From NCBI RefSeq assembly GCF_016107305.1, contig NZ_RCVR01000004.1, forward strand, positions 186,001-250,000: a stretch of DNA of 64,000 nt, in the 5' to 3' direction. The notes beneath the pieces are model-generated. The model was not told where the DNA came from, ran no database searches, and saw only the letters and a program-made list of their open reading frames with translations. The DNA is from Roseomonas sp. KE2513 (GTDB taxonomy: Bacteria > Pseudomonadota > Alphaproteobacteria > Acetobacterales > Acetobacteraceae). Position 1 is the first letter of the stretch. Each line of letters starts with the position of its first letter. The translations under genes were made by a program, and so were the position numbers. Positions 7,161-17,265 of this stretch are shown here, in pieces.

Positions 7161-8813
7161 TCAGGACATCGCCGGCAGCGCGCGGCCGCCCGCGAGGCGG
7201 AGGATGCGCGTCGGCCGCTCCACCCCGATCAGGCGATGGGTGATGAGGATGGAGCTGCGCCCGCCGAGCGCGGTGTCGAGCGTCTCAAGGAAGGCGCGCT
7301 CCGTCGCGGCGTCGAGCCCAGCCGTCGGCTCGTCGAGGATGACGATGGAGGCGGGCGAAAGCAGCGCGCGAGCGAGGGCGATACGACGCGCCTGCCCGCC
7401 GGAGAAACGGGCACCGGCCTCGCCGCAGCGCGTCTCCAGCCCCTCCGGCAGGGCACGGACGAGCTCGGCGATCTGCGCGCGCTCCAGCGCATGCCAGAGA
7501 GCGGCATCCGGCGCCTCCGGTGCCGCGAGGCGGAGGTTGGCGGCGATCGTGTCGTCGAAGAGGGTTGCGTCCTGCGTCAGGCAGGCGATGCGCGCGCGCA
7601 CGGCGTCGGTCGACAGCGTGGTGTAATCGGCGCCGCCGAGGGTGATGTGCCCCGCCTGCGGCGCCGCCAGCTTCAGCAGCAGGGCCGCGAGCGTGGACTT
7701 GCCGATGCCAGAGGGGCCGAGCAGCGCGATGCGCGCGCCTTCTGGCAGGTCGAGGGAGAGGTCCTCGAAGACCGGCGTCCGGTCCTCGGCCCAAGCGAAG
7801 CGAAGGCCGCGAACCGAAAGGGCGTGGCCCTCCGGCGTCACTGAAATCGGTGGATCGGGCACGGGCACGGGGTGGTCGGCGGCTTCGAGCAAACGCCGGG
7901 CGCCGGCGGCGGCAAGGGCCAGCGCAGCGCCCGCGCGGGGCAGCGCACCCAGTGCATCGGCGGCGGCGAGGACGAGGAAGAGGGCAACGACGACGGCGCC
8001 TGCCTCCTCCCCACCCGAGACTCCCCAGGCGAGGGCGCCAAGCAGCGCGCCCTGGGTGAGCACCGTGCCGGCCGCGCCGCCGAGGGAACCCGCGCGGGTC
8101 AGGCGCCGCCGCTCAAGGTCCATCGTATGGGCCGCGGCCTCGACGCGCGCGGTGGCGCGGCCCTCGGCATTGGCGCCGAGGATGTCCTCCATGGCCGTCA
8201 GCGGCTCCACCGTCTCCGCGCGCAGGGCACCCGTGGCCTCGGCGGTGCGTGTGGCGGCCCGGCCGGCGAAGGGTGCGATGGCAAGCGGCAGCAGCAGTGC
8301 AAGGGCGAGCGGCAGGGCGACGATCGCCGCCAGTACGGGCGCGATGGCACCGAGGATGACCGCGAGCGCCAGCACCACCGTGGCGGCGGCGGCCATAGGG
8401 ACGAGGGCGCGGAGGTAGAGGCCGTCAAGCGCCTCCACGTCCGTGACGAGCCGGCCGAGCAGGTCGCCCGAGCGGGTCATGCCGGGGCCCGCCGTCAGGC
8501 GCTCCGAGAGGCGGCGGAAGAACCAGGTGCGGGTGTCCGCAAGCGCCCGGAAGGTCGCCTCGTGAGTCGCCATCCGCTCCGCCCAGCGAAGGAAGGGACG
8601 AAGGAGGATGAGCGGGCGGAGGAAGACGAGCAGCCCCGCGCCGGCGGCGAGCGTGCCGGTCGCAAGCCCCTGCCCCACGCCGCCGCCGGCCAGCGCCAGC
8701 AGCGCGACGCCCGCGAGCGCCGAGGCCCCGGCCGTCACCGCACCGAAGGTGAGCCAGCCGCCACGGGGCCGCCAGAGGCCGAGGATCCGGCCGAGGTCCC
8801 GCGCGGCGCTCAT
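7161..8813 (-). CDS. cydC: Thiol reductant ABC exporter subunit CydC
   Basis: A 550-residue ABC half-transporter: six membrane segments in about residues 1-310, then an ATPase with Walker A GPSGIGKST, signature FSGGQARR, Walker B IVILDEPTAGLD and the H-loop ITHR. With CydD it exports cysteine and glutathione to the periplasm, which is needed for cytochrome bd and c-type cytochrome maturation. The gene order and the type of membrane domain identify CydC rather than a lipid exporter. Its ATG overlaps the cydD stop by 4 bases, so the two are translationally coupled. No cydAB genes are in the window. Confidence 0.92.
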   Translation of the reverse strand: MSAARDLGRILGLWRPRGGWLTFGAVTAGASALAGVALLALAGGGVGQGLATGTLAAGAGLLVFLRPLILLRPFLRWAERMATHEATFRALADTRTWFFRRLSERLTAGPGMTRSGDLLGRLVTDVEALDGLYLRALVPMAAAATVVLALAVILGAIAPVLAAIVALPLALALLLPLAIAPFAGRAATRTAEATGALRAETVEPLTAMEDILGANAEGRATARVEAAAHTMDLERRRLTRAGSLGGAAGTVLTQGALLGALAWGVSGGEEAGAVVVALFLVLAAADALGALPRAGAALALAAAGARRLLEAADHPVPVPDPPISVTPEGHALSVRGLRFAWAEDRTPVFEDLSLDLPEGARIALLGPSGIGKSTLAALLLKLAAPQAGHITLGGADYTTLSTDAVRARIACLTQDATLFDDTIAANLRLAAPEAPDAALWHALERAQIAELVRALPEGLETRCGEAGARFSGGQARRIALARALLSPASIVILDEPTAGLDAATERAFLETLDTALGGRSSILITHRLIGVERPTRILRLAGGRALPAMS

Positions 8814-10480
8814 GTCGCCACCGCCCGGCGCTGGGCGACCACGCGGCCCTCGCGCAGTTCCAGCACCTTCGGGAAGCGGGCGCGCAGCATGGCGGAGTGG
8901 CTGGCGATGACGACGGTGCGCCCAGTGCAGAGGCGGCGGAGGCTGTCGAGCACCTGGCTCTCCGTAGCAGGGTCAAGATGGGCGGTGGGCTCGTCGAGCA
9001 ACACGAGCGGCGCGTCCCGCAGGAAGGCGCGGGCGAGCGCGACGCGCAGGCGCTGGCCGCCGGAAAGCCCGTGCCCACCCTCCCCCACCGGAGTGTCGAG
9101 GCCCTGCGGCAGTTCGTCCGCGAAAGCCGAGACCTGGGCGGCGCGCGCGGCGGCCTCTACCGCGGCGTCGGTCGCCTCGGGCCGGGCAAGGCGGATGTTC
9201 TCGCGGATGGATGCGCGGAGCAGGACCGACCGCTGCGGCATATAGGCGATCAGCCGGCGCAGCTCGGCGGGGGCGAGGGCGAGCGCGTCCCGGCCGTTGA
9301 GAGCGATCCGGCCTTCGTCCGGCCGGGAGAAGCCCATCAGCAGCTTCAGGATGGTGGACTTGCCGGAACCGCTGGGTCCCGAAAGCACGAGGGCCTCGCC
9401 GGGCGTCACGCGGAAGGACACATCCTCGATCGCCAGGGGCCGGGCAGGATCCGGGCGATGGGAGAGGTGGTCCACCACGAGCGTGACGCTCGGCGGCACC
9501 TCCTCCAGCAGGAGCCCGGCTGGGGCGGGTGCGTCGAGGATGGGCGCGATGGCCGCTGCCGCTCCCTGGGCGGACATCCGCTCGTGATAAGCGGTGGAAA
9601 AGGCGCGGAGCGGCGCGAAGAAGGCGGGAACGAGGAGAAGGCAGAAGAGCGCCGCCACCGGGTCCGGATGGCCGGCGGCCGCGAGGTTGCCGTGCCGCCA
9701 GGCGAGGCAACCAAGGACGGCGGCGGCCACCAGCTCCAGCATGCCGGTCGAGAGGAAGGCGAGGCGCAGCACGCGCATGGTGCGCAGGCGCAACTCCTGC
9801 GCGGCGGCATCGAGCGCGCGGGCCTCGTCGTCTTGCCGGCGGAAGAGCACGAGGGTGGGCAGCCCGCGCATTCGGTCGAGGAAGCGGCCCGAGAGGCGCT
9901 GCAACGCGTCGAATTGCCGCCGACTGGCGACCGAGGCGCCGATGCCGGAGACGGCCATGCCGACCGGGACGAGCAGCCCGGCCGCGACGAGGATCATGCC
10001 GCTGAGCGCGTCGGCCGCGAAAGCGGCCAGCGCCACCATCAGCGGCCCCATCATCGCAAGCGCCGCCGAGGGGATCCAGCGGGCGAAGTAGCCGTCCACG
10101 GCCTCCACGCGGTCCACGGTCAGGGCCGCGCCCTCGCCAGCCGGGCGCGCGGAGGGGGTTTCCGCCAGGAGCCGGCGGAAGAGGCGGCGGCGGAGATTGG
10201 CGCGCGATGCCTCCCCCGCGCGGGCGGAAGCGGCTTCCTGCGCCACCACCAACCCGACCTGCAACAGCGCCAGCCCAGCAGCCGCGGCCAGGGTGCCCGC
10301 TCCTGCCGCACCGTATCCGAGCAGCGTCGCGAGCAGCGTCGCCACCAGCCAGGCCTGCGCAATGCCCGCGGCCGATGCCGCCAAGCCGAGCAGGATGGGC
10401 AGCATCAGGGCGGCGCGACCCTCCCGCGCGGCGGCGGAGAGGAGGGCGCGGGCAGGATCTCGGCCGGCACGTCGGGACAT
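8810..10480 (-). CDS. cydD: Thiol reductant ABC exporter subunit CydD
   Basis: A 556-residue ABC half-transporter, partner of CydC. The membrane domain covers about residues 20-320 and the ATPase follows with Walker A GPSGSGKST, signature LSGGQRLR and Walker B LVLLDEPTAHLD. The heterodimer moves reduced thiols across the inner membrane. It is the first gene of the pair; its promoter must lie in the divergent gap 10481-10595, shared with the deacetylase gene. The unusually large share of Ala and Arg reflects the high GC of the genome. Confidence 0.92.
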   Translation of the reverse strand: MSRRAGRDPARALLSAAAREGRAALMLPILLGLAASAAGIAQAWLVATLLATLLGYGAAGAGTLAAAAGLALLQVGLVVAQEAASARAGEASRANLRRRLFRRLLAETPSARPAGEGAALTVDRVEAVDGYFARWIPSAALAMMGPLMVALAAFAADALSGMILVAAGLLVPVGMAVSGIGASVASRRQFDALQRLSGRFLDRMRGLPTLVLFRRQDDEARALDAAAQELRLRTMRVLRLAFLSTGMLELVAAAVLGCLAWRHGNLAAAGHPDPVAALFCLLLVPAFFAPLRAFSTAYHERMSAQGAAAAIAPILDAPAPAGLLLEEVPPSVTLVVDHLSHRPDPARPLAIEDVSFRVTPGEALVLSGPSGSGKSTILKLLMGFSRPDEGRIALNGRDALALAPAELRRLIAYMPQRSVLLRASIRENIRLARPEATDAAVEAAARAAQVSAFADELPQGLDTPVGEGGHGLSGGQRLRVALARAFLRDAPLVLLDEPTAHLDPATESQVLDSLRRLCTGRTVVIASHSAMLRARFPKVLELREGRVVAQRRAVAT

Positions 10481-10595
10481 GATGGGCGGCTTCTTACGTC
10501 ATTCGCGGGGCTGGCGGAATGCGGCACGGGTGCTGCACCCGCGAAGCACCACGGCCGTCTATCTTGTGCCGAATCACTCCCCAACGAGGTCCCGC

Positions 10596-11489
10596 ATGCT
10601 GCCCGTGCACGGAAGACATGGCTACCACCCTTGGCGCGGCCGCCCATCCTGGCGTTGGCCGGGTGAGGCGCGGCTGGCCGTCTATTTCGGCGTGAACCTC
10701 GAGCACTTCGCCTTCGGCGAGGGGCTGGGGGCGGAGCTGGCGCCGGGAGGGCCGCAGCCGGACGTGCTGAACCACGCCTGGCGGGACTACGGCAACCGAG
10801 TGGGCGCCTGGCGGCTGATCGAGACGTTGGACGAACTCTCGCTCCCTGCGACCGTGCTGCTCAACTCCGCCATGTACCACCATGCGCCCGCGCTGGTGGC
10901 CGCGCACCGGGCGCGGGGCGACGAGATCGCAGGCCACGGCCGCACGAACTCGGAGCGCCAGTCGACCCTGCCCGAGGCGGAGGAGCGGGCGCTGATCGCG
11001 GAGGCGACGGCGGCGATCGCCACGCATGAGGGCGCGCCGCCGCGGGGCTGGCTCTCCCCCTGGATCGCCGAGAGCCATGCCACCCCCGACCTGCTGGCGG
11101 AGGCGGGCTACGGCTACACCTTTAACTGGTGCAGCGACGACCAGCCCGTCTGGCACCAGACCCGCCACGGCCGGATCATGGCCATCCCCTACCCCCAGGA
11201 GGTGAACGACATCCCCTCCATCATCGCCCGCAAGGACGGCGCGGCGCAGTTCGCCGAGATGATCGTGGAGGATTTCGAGGAGCGGCTGCGCCAAGTTCGG
11301 GACGGCGTGGCGCAGGTGATGGGCATCGCGCTCCACCCCTACATCGTCGGGCAACCCTACCGGATGCGGGCGCTGCGGCGCGCGCTGGCGCATGTGGCGG
11401 CGCGGCGGGAGGAGGTTTGGCTCACCACCGCGGGCGCCGTCTTCGACCACGCGCGCGCCCTGCCCCCGGGGAACATCCCCGGGGACTAG
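10596..11489 (+). CDS. Polysaccharide deacetylase-family protein (PuuE/allantoinase-like branch)
   Basis: A 297-residue cytoplasmic protein with the NodB fold. In place of the catalytic TFDDG of chitin deacetylases it has FGVNLEHF, as in the PuuE-like and cyclic-imidase branch, and it keeps metal-site motifs (GDEIAGHGRTNSE, SPWIAESHATPDLL, ALHPYIVGQPYR). It has no signal peptide, so a small-molecule amide such as a ureide is a likelier substrate than cell-wall polymer. The open frame continues upstream; the ATG at 10596 is preferred because GAGG lies 7 bases before it and family similarity starts soon after. It ends 4 bases from the convergent dehydrogenase gene. Confidence 0.82.
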   Translation: MLPVHGRHGYHPWRGRPSWRWPGEARLAVYFGVNLEHFAFGEGLGAELAPGGPQPDVLNHAWRDYGNRVGAWRLIETLDELSLPATVLLNSAMYHHAPALVAAHRARGDEIAGHGRTNSERQSTLPEAEERALIAEATAAIATHEGAPPRGWLSPWIAESHATPDLLAEAGYGYTFNWCSDDQPVWHQTRHGRIMAIPYPQEVNDIPSIIARKDGAAQFAEMIVEDFEERLRQVRDGVAQVMGIALHPYIVGQPYRMRALRRALAHVAARREEVWLTTAGAVFDHARALPPGNIPGD

Positions 11490-11493
11490 GCCC

Positions 11494-12612
<1,119 letters not shown>

Positions 12613-12688
12613 TTGAGGGCGGCTTCCCTTCTCACTCGTCCGGTGACCTTATCCGGCCCAGGTGGGGCGGGCCAGGGGAGGCACGGGC

Positions 12689-13099
12689 GTGACGCTGGAG
12701 GAGCTGACGGCGCGGGTGCGCGAGGGCGTGCCGCTGGCGGGCGCGCTGGGTATCGAGGTGCTGCGGGCCGACGCAGGCTCTGCCCTGCTGCGAATGCCGC
12801 CCTCCTCCCTCTCCCTGCGGCCCGGCGGAACGGCCTCGGGTCCGGCGCTGATGACGCTGGCGGATGTCGGGATCTGGGTGCCCCTGCTGGTCGCGACGGG
12901 CGGGGCGGACAGCACGCGAACCGCCCAACTCGGCATCTCCTTCCTGCGGCCGGCGGGCGCAGCGGGCGTGCTGGCGGAGGTGCGCGTCGTCCGCCAGGGC
13001 CGCACCAGCGTCTATGCCGAGGTCTGGATGCGTGCAGAGGCGCAGGAGAAGCCCTGCGCGCACGCGACGGCGACCTGGATGAGAGCCACCGGCGCCTAA
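12689..13099 (+). CDS. PaaI-type hotdog-fold thioesterase
   Basis: A 136-residue hotdog-fold protein of the acyl-CoA thioesterase (4HBT/PaaI) group. The long helix with its catalytic Asp is visible (GPALMTLADVGIWVPLL), followed by the usual strands (RTAQLGISFLRPA, LAEVRVVRQGRTSVYAEV). It probably hydrolyses an acyl- or aroyl-CoA; the substrate cannot be read from sequence. The GTG at 12689 is chosen because GGGGAGG lies 7 bases upstream; a further in-frame GTG at 12662 has no such site. It diverges from the alcohol dehydrogenase gene. Confidence 0.82.
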   Translation: MTLEELTARVREGVPLAGALGIEVLRADAGSALLRMPPSSLSLRPGGTASGPALMTLADVGIWVPLLVATGGADSTRTAQLGISFLRPAGAAGVLAEVRVVRQGRTSVYAEVWMRAEAQEKPCAHATATWMRATGA

Positions 13100-13160
13100 G
13101 GGCAGAGATTTGCCTGGCGTTAGGGCCGGTGAAAGCCCGCGGCCGCGACGGGTGGAAAGC

Positions 13161-13237
13161 TGGCGCACCCTGAGGGACTTGAACCCCCAACCAACCGGGT
13201 AGAAGCCGGTTGCTCTATCCAGTTGAGCTAAGGGTGC
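13161..13237 (-). tRNA. tRNA-Arg (anticodon TCT)
   Basis: A full cloverleaf on the minus strand: a 7-bp acceptor stem GCACCCT/AGGGTGC, D arm, anticodon loop CTTCTAC giving TCT, T arm with GTTCAAGT, discriminator G and an encoded CCA. Confidence 0.97.
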
Positions 13238-13249
13238 AACGACGGCGCC

Positions 13250-13561
13250 TCAGTGCGTCCAGTTGACGAGGCGGTCCGTGCGGAAATTATCGGCATAGGA
13301 CTTCGGCCGCAGCGCCGGGATCTGCCGGCGGCGCTCGACCTCGTAAGGGATGCCCTTCGACTTGGCATAGGCCTCAGCCTGCTCCAGCGTGTCGAAGCGG
13401 AGGCGGACCTGGCGGTTCGTGTCGCCCGAGCCGTACCAACCCGTCAGCGGGTCGATCCGCTTCGGCTCGGAGGGCTCCCACTCAAAGATCCACTCGTCGG
13501 TGCGGCCCTGGCCGGACTGCATCGCGTTCCGGGCGGGCGAGTGGATGCGGGCCATGTTCAT
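13250..13561 (-). CDS. Complex I accessory subunit, NDUFS4-like (ETC complex I subunit)
   Basis: A 103-residue protein matching the ETC complex I subunit region shared with the mitochondrial 18-kDa subunit NDUFS4: ARIHSPARNAMQSG at the start, then WIFEWEPSEP, DPLTGWYGSGDTNRQVRL, a helix EQAEAYAKSKGI and the ending YADNFRTDRLVNWTH. Alphaproteobacterial NADH dehydrogenase carries this peripheral subunit at the NADH/ubiquinone arm. The open frame runs on upstream through the tRNA-Pro gene, which is not coding; the ATG at 13561 has GGAG 7 bases before it. It lies alone between two tRNA genes, away from any nuo operon. Confidence 0.9.
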   Translation of the reverse strand: MNMARIHSPARNAMQSGQGRTDEWIFEWEPSEPKRIDPLTGWYGSGDTNRQVRLRFDTLEQAEAYAKSKGIPYEVERRRQIPALRPKSYADNFRTDRLVNWTH

Positions 13562-13589
13562 GCAGCAACTCCGGCGACTGGTCTCTAAT

Positions 13590-13663
13590 TCGGGGCGGCG
13601 GGATTCGAACCCACGGCCTCCTGTACCCAAAACAGGCGCGCTACCAGGCTGCGCCACACCCCG
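13590..13663 (-). tRNA. tRNA-Pro (anticodon TGG)
   Basis: A minus-strand cloverleaf with acceptor CGGGGTG/CGCCCCG, anticodon loop TTTGGGT giving TGG, and GTTCGAAT in the T arm. CCA is not encoded, unlike in the neighbouring tRNA-Arg. Confidence 0.96.
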
Positions 13664-13718
13664 TGAGACCGGGCGAAACTATGGGCCCGACGGCCTCGGC
13701 GCAATGGGCGCCGCGCGA

Positions 13719-14993
13719 TTAGGCCGGGCCTATCGCCTCCGTGCCGCCCATGAAGGGGCGCAGCACGGGAGGGATGGCGATAGAGCCGTCCTCCCGCTGG
13801 TGCGTCTCCATGACAGCGACCAGGGCGCGGCCGACCGCGACGCCGGAGCCGTTCAGCGTGTGGAGGAAGACGTTCCCCTTCCCCTCCCGCGGCTTCATCC
13901 GGGCGTTCATGCGGCGAGCCTGGAAGTCCCAGCAGTTGGAGCAGGAGGAGATCTCACGCCAGGCCCCCTGCCCCGGCAGCCAAACCTCGAGGTCGTAGGT
14001 CTTGGCCGCGCCGAAGCCTGTGTCCCCGGCGCAGAGAAGGATTCGACGCCAGACGAGGCCGAGATCGGTGAGCACCCGCTCCGCGCAGCGCGTCATGCGC
14101 TCGTGCTCCTCGGCGGAGGCGTCGGGGGCGGTGATGGAGACCATCTCCACCTTCGAGAACTGGTGCTGGCGGATCATCCCGCGCGTGTCCCGCCCCGCCG
14201 AGCCCGCCTCGGAGCGGAAGCAGGGGGAGAGGGCGGCAAGGCGCATGGGCAGCGCGGATTCGGGCACGATCTCGCCGCGCACGCTGTTCGTCAGCGGCAC
14301 CTCGGCCGTGGGGATGAGCCAGCGGTCGTCGGTGGTGCGGAAGAGGTCGTCGGCGAATTTCGGGAGCTGGCCGGTGCCGTACATGGTCGCGTCGTTCACC
14401 AGCAGGGGCACGACGGTCTCGGTATAGCCGTGCTCGTCCACCTGCAGGTTGAGCATCCACTGGCCGATGGCGCGCTCCAGCCGCGCGAGCGGCCCGCGAA
14501 GCACGGTGAAGCGGCTGCCGGCGAGCTTAGCCGCCGTCGTGAAGTCCATGCCGCCCAGTGCCTCGCCCAGCTCGAAGTGCTGCTTCGGGGCGAAGGGCAG
14601 GTTGGGCACCTCCCCGTGCTGGTGGAGGACGATGTTCGCGGTCTCGTCCCGGCCCTCCGGCACGTCGTCGTCAAGGAGGTTGGGCAGGGCTTCCAGGATG
14701 CGGGTTTGGGCGGCCTCGACGGCGGCGGCCTCCGCGTCGAGGCTCTCCATTCGGGTGCGAAGGGCGGTCGCCTCGGCCTCCATTGCCGAAGTGTCGGCGC
14801 CGGCCTTCTTCCCCTGGCCGATCTCGCGCGCCAGCGCGTTGCGGCGGGCCTGGGCCTCCTGCGCCGTCGTTTGGGCGGAGCGCCGGGCGGTGTCGAGCGT
14901 CAGCAGCTCGGACGAGACGGGGGCGAGCCCCCGCCGCGCGAGCGCAGCGTCGAACGCGGCCGGATCGGCGCGGACGGCCCGGATGTCATGCAT
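13719..14993 (-). CDS. serS: Seryl-tRNA synthetase
   Basis: A 424-residue class II aminoacyl-tRNA synthetase. Residues 1-110 form the tRNA-binding coiled-coil arm. The catalytic core has class II motif 2 ([15 protein letters not shown], with FSKVEM) and motif 3 ([15 protein letters not shown], after [10 protein letters not shown]). It starts [11 protein letters not shown], as is typical. It is the last gene of a long minus-strand run, 9 bases after tatC, an order common in alphaproteobacteria. Confidence 0.97.
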   Translation of the reverse strand: MHDIRAVRADPAAFDAALARRGLAPVSSELLTLDTARRSAQTTAQEAQARRNALAREIGQGKKAGADTSAMEAEATALRTRMESLDAEAAAVEAAQTRILEALPNLLDDDVPEGRDETANIVLHQHGEVPNLPFAPKQHFELGEALGGMDFTTAAKLAGSRFTVLRGPLARLERAIGQWMLNLQVDEHGYTETVVPLLVNDATMYGTGQLPKFADDLFRTTDDRWLIPTAEVPLTNSVRGEIVPESALPMRLAALSPCFRSEAGSAGRDTRGMIRQHQFSKVEMVSITAPDASAEEHERMTRCAERVLTDLGLVWRRILLCAGDTGFGAAKTYDLEVWLPGQGAWREISSCSNCWDFQARRMNARMKPREGKGNVFLHTLNGSGVAVGRALVAVMETHQREDGSIAIPPVLRPFMGGTEAIGPA

Positions 14994-15002
14994 GGGGTGG
15001 CC

Positions 15003-15791
15003 TCAGGTCGTCGGGGGCTTGGGCTTGGGCGTCATCCAGACCGCGGCCAGGATCGACAGCTCGTAGAGGGCCAGCAGCGGCACGGCGAGGCCGACCTGGC
15101 TGATAATGTCCGGCGGCGTCAGCACCGCGGCGACGACGAACATGCCGACGATCGCGTAGCGCCGCCCGCGCCGCAGCTGCTCCACGCTCAGGATGCCGAC
15201 ACGCGCCATGAGGGTAATGGCCACTGGCATCTGGAAGGCCACACCAAAGGCCAGGATCATGTGCATGACGAGCGATAGGTATTCAGAGACCTTCGCCTCG
15301 AGCTGCACCGGCAACCCGCCGCCGCCGGTCGGCGTCTCGAAGGAGATGAAGAACTTCCAGGCAAGCGGGAAGATGAAATAATAGGCCAGCGCGGCACCCA
15401 TCACGAAGAGGACCGGCGAGGCAACGAGGAAGGGCGTGATGACCTTCTTCTCAGACTTATAGAGGCCGGGCGCGATGAAGAGCCAAAGCTGCGTGGCCCA
15501 CATCGGGAAGGAGAAGAACACCGCCCCGAAGAAGGCCACCTTCAGGTAGGTGAAGAAGGCCTCGTAAAGCGCGGTGAAGATCATCCGCCGCTCGCCAGCG
15601 CCCTGGTGCATCAGGATGTCGGCCAATGGCCGCGCCAGGAAGCCGTAGATGGCGGTGGAGAAGTAGTAGCAGAGCGCGAAGGCGATCCCGAAGGCGCCGA
15701 TCGACCACAGGAGCCGCGTGCGCAGCTCCAGCAGGTGGTCGATCAACGGCATGGGCTTGTCGTCGATCGTATCGTCGGGGTCGCGAGACAC
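15003..15791 (-). CDS. tatC: Sec-independent protein translocase TatC
   Basis: A 262-residue inner-membrane protein with six membrane segments, the core receptor of the twin-arginine pathway. The conserved N-terminal MPLIDHLLELRTRLL is present, with the later motifs FFSFPMWATQ and TPPDIISQ. The frame is open far upstream into tatB territory. I choose the GTG at 15791 (SRDPDDTIDDKPMP...), 19 bases after the tatB stop, because related proteins carry this short acidic lead; an ATG at MPLIDH would also work. It binds twin-arginine signal peptides together with TatB. Confidence 0.94.
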   Translation of the reverse strand: MSRDPDDTIDDKPMPLIDHLLELRTRLLWSIGAFGIAFALCYYFSTAIYGFLARPLADILMHQGAGERRMIFTALYEAFFTYLKVAFFGAVFFSFPMWATQLWLFIAPGLYKSEKKVITPFLVASPVLFVMGAALAYYFIFPLAWKFFISFETPTGGGGLPVQLEAKVSEYLSLVMHMILAFGVAFQMPVAITLMARVGILSVEQLRRGRRYAIVGMFVVAAVLTPPDIISQVGLAVPLLALYELSILAAVWMTPKPKPPTT

Positions 15792-15810
15792 TGGGGCTGA
15801 TGCTTCTTCG

Positions 15811-16404
15811 TCAGGCGGTGTGGGTAGTCGCAGGGCGGGCGGCGGTGTCGACGACCGAAGGAGCGACGGGCGGCGCGACCGGCTCGGCGGAGCCGGCGAC
15901 GGGAGGCAGGGCCTCGCCGGCAGTGGTCGCGGCGGGAGCCGGGGTAACTGGCGCCATATCCGGCGGCGGGGGCGCGGCCGGCAGGTCGGCGGCGCTCGCG
16001 ACCTCGACCTCGGCGGCGGGCGTGGTCGCGTCCACGGGCGGCGCGCCCTCGGGCAGGGTGGAGGCGGTGCCCTCGGCCGGAGCGGCATCGGAGGTAGGCG
16101 GGGGCGGGGCGCGGAAGGGGTCGTCGCGCATGGTCCGCATCAGCGTCCCGTCCTCATCCACCGCCTTTTCGATGGTGGACTTGAGATCGAAGTTGCGGAT
16201 GTCGCGGATCTGATCGCGCACGTCCTCGAGCTTCGCCTCGCGCACGACCTCGTCCAGGTGGCCCTGGAACTCGCCGGCCATGCGGCGCAGCTTCTGGATG
16301 CCGCGGGCGACACCGCGGACGGCGTCCGGAAGGTCCTTGGGGCCGATCACCACCACCGCGACGACGGCGATAAGGGCGATCTCGGACCAGGCGAGGTCGA
16401 ACAT
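15811..16404 (-). CDS. tatB: Sec-independent protein translocase TatB
   Basis: A 197-residue protein with one N-terminal membrane helix (MFDLAWSEIALIAVVAVVVIG), the Gly-Pro hinge (GPKDLP), an amphipathic helix and a long Pro/Ala-rich cytoplasmic tail from about residue 95. The start MFDLAWSE with a Glu in the helix is characteristic of TatB rather than TatA. With TatC it forms the substrate-receptor complex. The 150-base gap upstream (16405-16554) is too short for tatA, which is normally found here. Confidence 0.95.
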   Translation of the reverse strand: MFDLAWSEIALIAVVAVVVIGPKDLPDAVRGVARGIQKLRRMAGEFQGHLDEVVREAKLEDVRDQIRDIRNFDLKSTIEKAVDEDGTLMRTMRDDPFRAPPPPTSDAAPAEGTASTLPEGAPPVDATTPAAEVEVASAADLPAAPPPPDMAPVTPAPAATTAGEALPPVAGSAEPVAPPVAPSVVDTAARPATTHTA

Positions 16405-16554
16405 GTCTCTCCGATCACCCGGGCCGGGCGGCCGGCCATCGCCTCGGGCGGCCGGTCCCTCGCGGGGTCGCTTCCGTTAGCAGAACTCGCCCGCACGACA
16501 AATGGGGCCTCCGGAAGATGGGCCCTTCGCCGGCCCGATGGAAGCACCGGGGGC

Positions 16555-17265
16555 TCAGGCGGGTCCGGCCTCGGGCGGCGGCTGGAGGGGCAGCCCCGGC
16601 TCGGGCAACAATTCCTCACGCTTCGGCAGGTCTCGCAAGGAGGCGAGGCCGAACTGCTCCAGGAAGCGGGGGGTGGTGGCCCAGAGGGTCGGGCGGCCCG
16701 GCGCCTCCTTCCTCCCGCGCGGCGCGACGAGGCCGTTCTCGAGCAGCGTCTCGAGCGTGTTCTGGGAGAGCGCGGTGCCGCGGATCTCCTCGATCTCGGC
16801 GCGGGTCACGGGCTGGTGCCACGCGATGATGGCCAGCGCCTCCATCGCCACGCGCGGCAGGCGGCGGGGCACCTCCACCACGCGGGTGAGGGCGGGGGCG
16901 AGGTCGGGCGCGGTGCGGAAGGCGTGCCCGCCCGCGACGGAAACGAGGTTCACCCCCCTGCCCTCATAGGCTTCCGCCAGTGCCGCCAGCGTCGCGGCGG
17001 CCTCCACCCCCGTTGGCAGCAGCGGCTGGAGGCGGGCAAGGGTCACCGGCGTGGCGGAGGCGAAAACAAAAGCCTCGGCGATCCGCAGCGCCATCGAGGG
17101 AACGGGTGCCACCGCGAGGCCGGATCCGGCCGTGGCCTCCTCGGCAGGCGCAGTGTCCGGCGCATCTGGGCCGGCGTCCTCGGCTTCGGCGACCGGCGAC
17201 TCGGGCGCGGCGGGCTCGTCGAAGTTCGGGTCCCCGGGCGTAACGGCATCAGGCGGCATTGGCAT
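16555..17265 (-). CDS. scpB: Segregation and condensation protein B
   Basis: A 236-residue ScpB: two winged-helix domains spanning about residues 55-215 (ALRIAEAFVFASATPVTLARL, VAMEALAIIAWHQPVTRAEIEEIRG, TLETLLENGLVAPRGRKE). With ScpA it binds the SMC ATPase to form the chromosome condensin. The first 55 residues are an acidic, Ala/Pro-rich extension that is not part of the fold. The start overlaps the scpA end by 17 bases, so they are coupled. Confidence 0.93.
   Translation of the reverse strand: MPMPPDAVTPGDPNFDEPAAPESPVAEAEDAGPDAPDTAPAEEATAGSGLAVAPVPSMALRIAEAFVFASATPVTLARLQPLLPTGVEAAATLAALAEAYEGRGVNLVSVAGGHAFRTAPDLAPALTRVVEVPRRLPRVAMEALAIIAWHQPVTRAEIEEIRGTALSQNTLETLLENGLVAPRGRKEAPGRPTLWATTPRFLEQFGLASLRDLPKREELLPEPGLPLQPPPEAGPA

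Noticed and set aside
7872-10666. Long plus-strand frames over cydC and cydD
   Set aside because: They oppose clearly recognised ABC transporter genes and show only low-complexity Arg/Gly/Glu composition.
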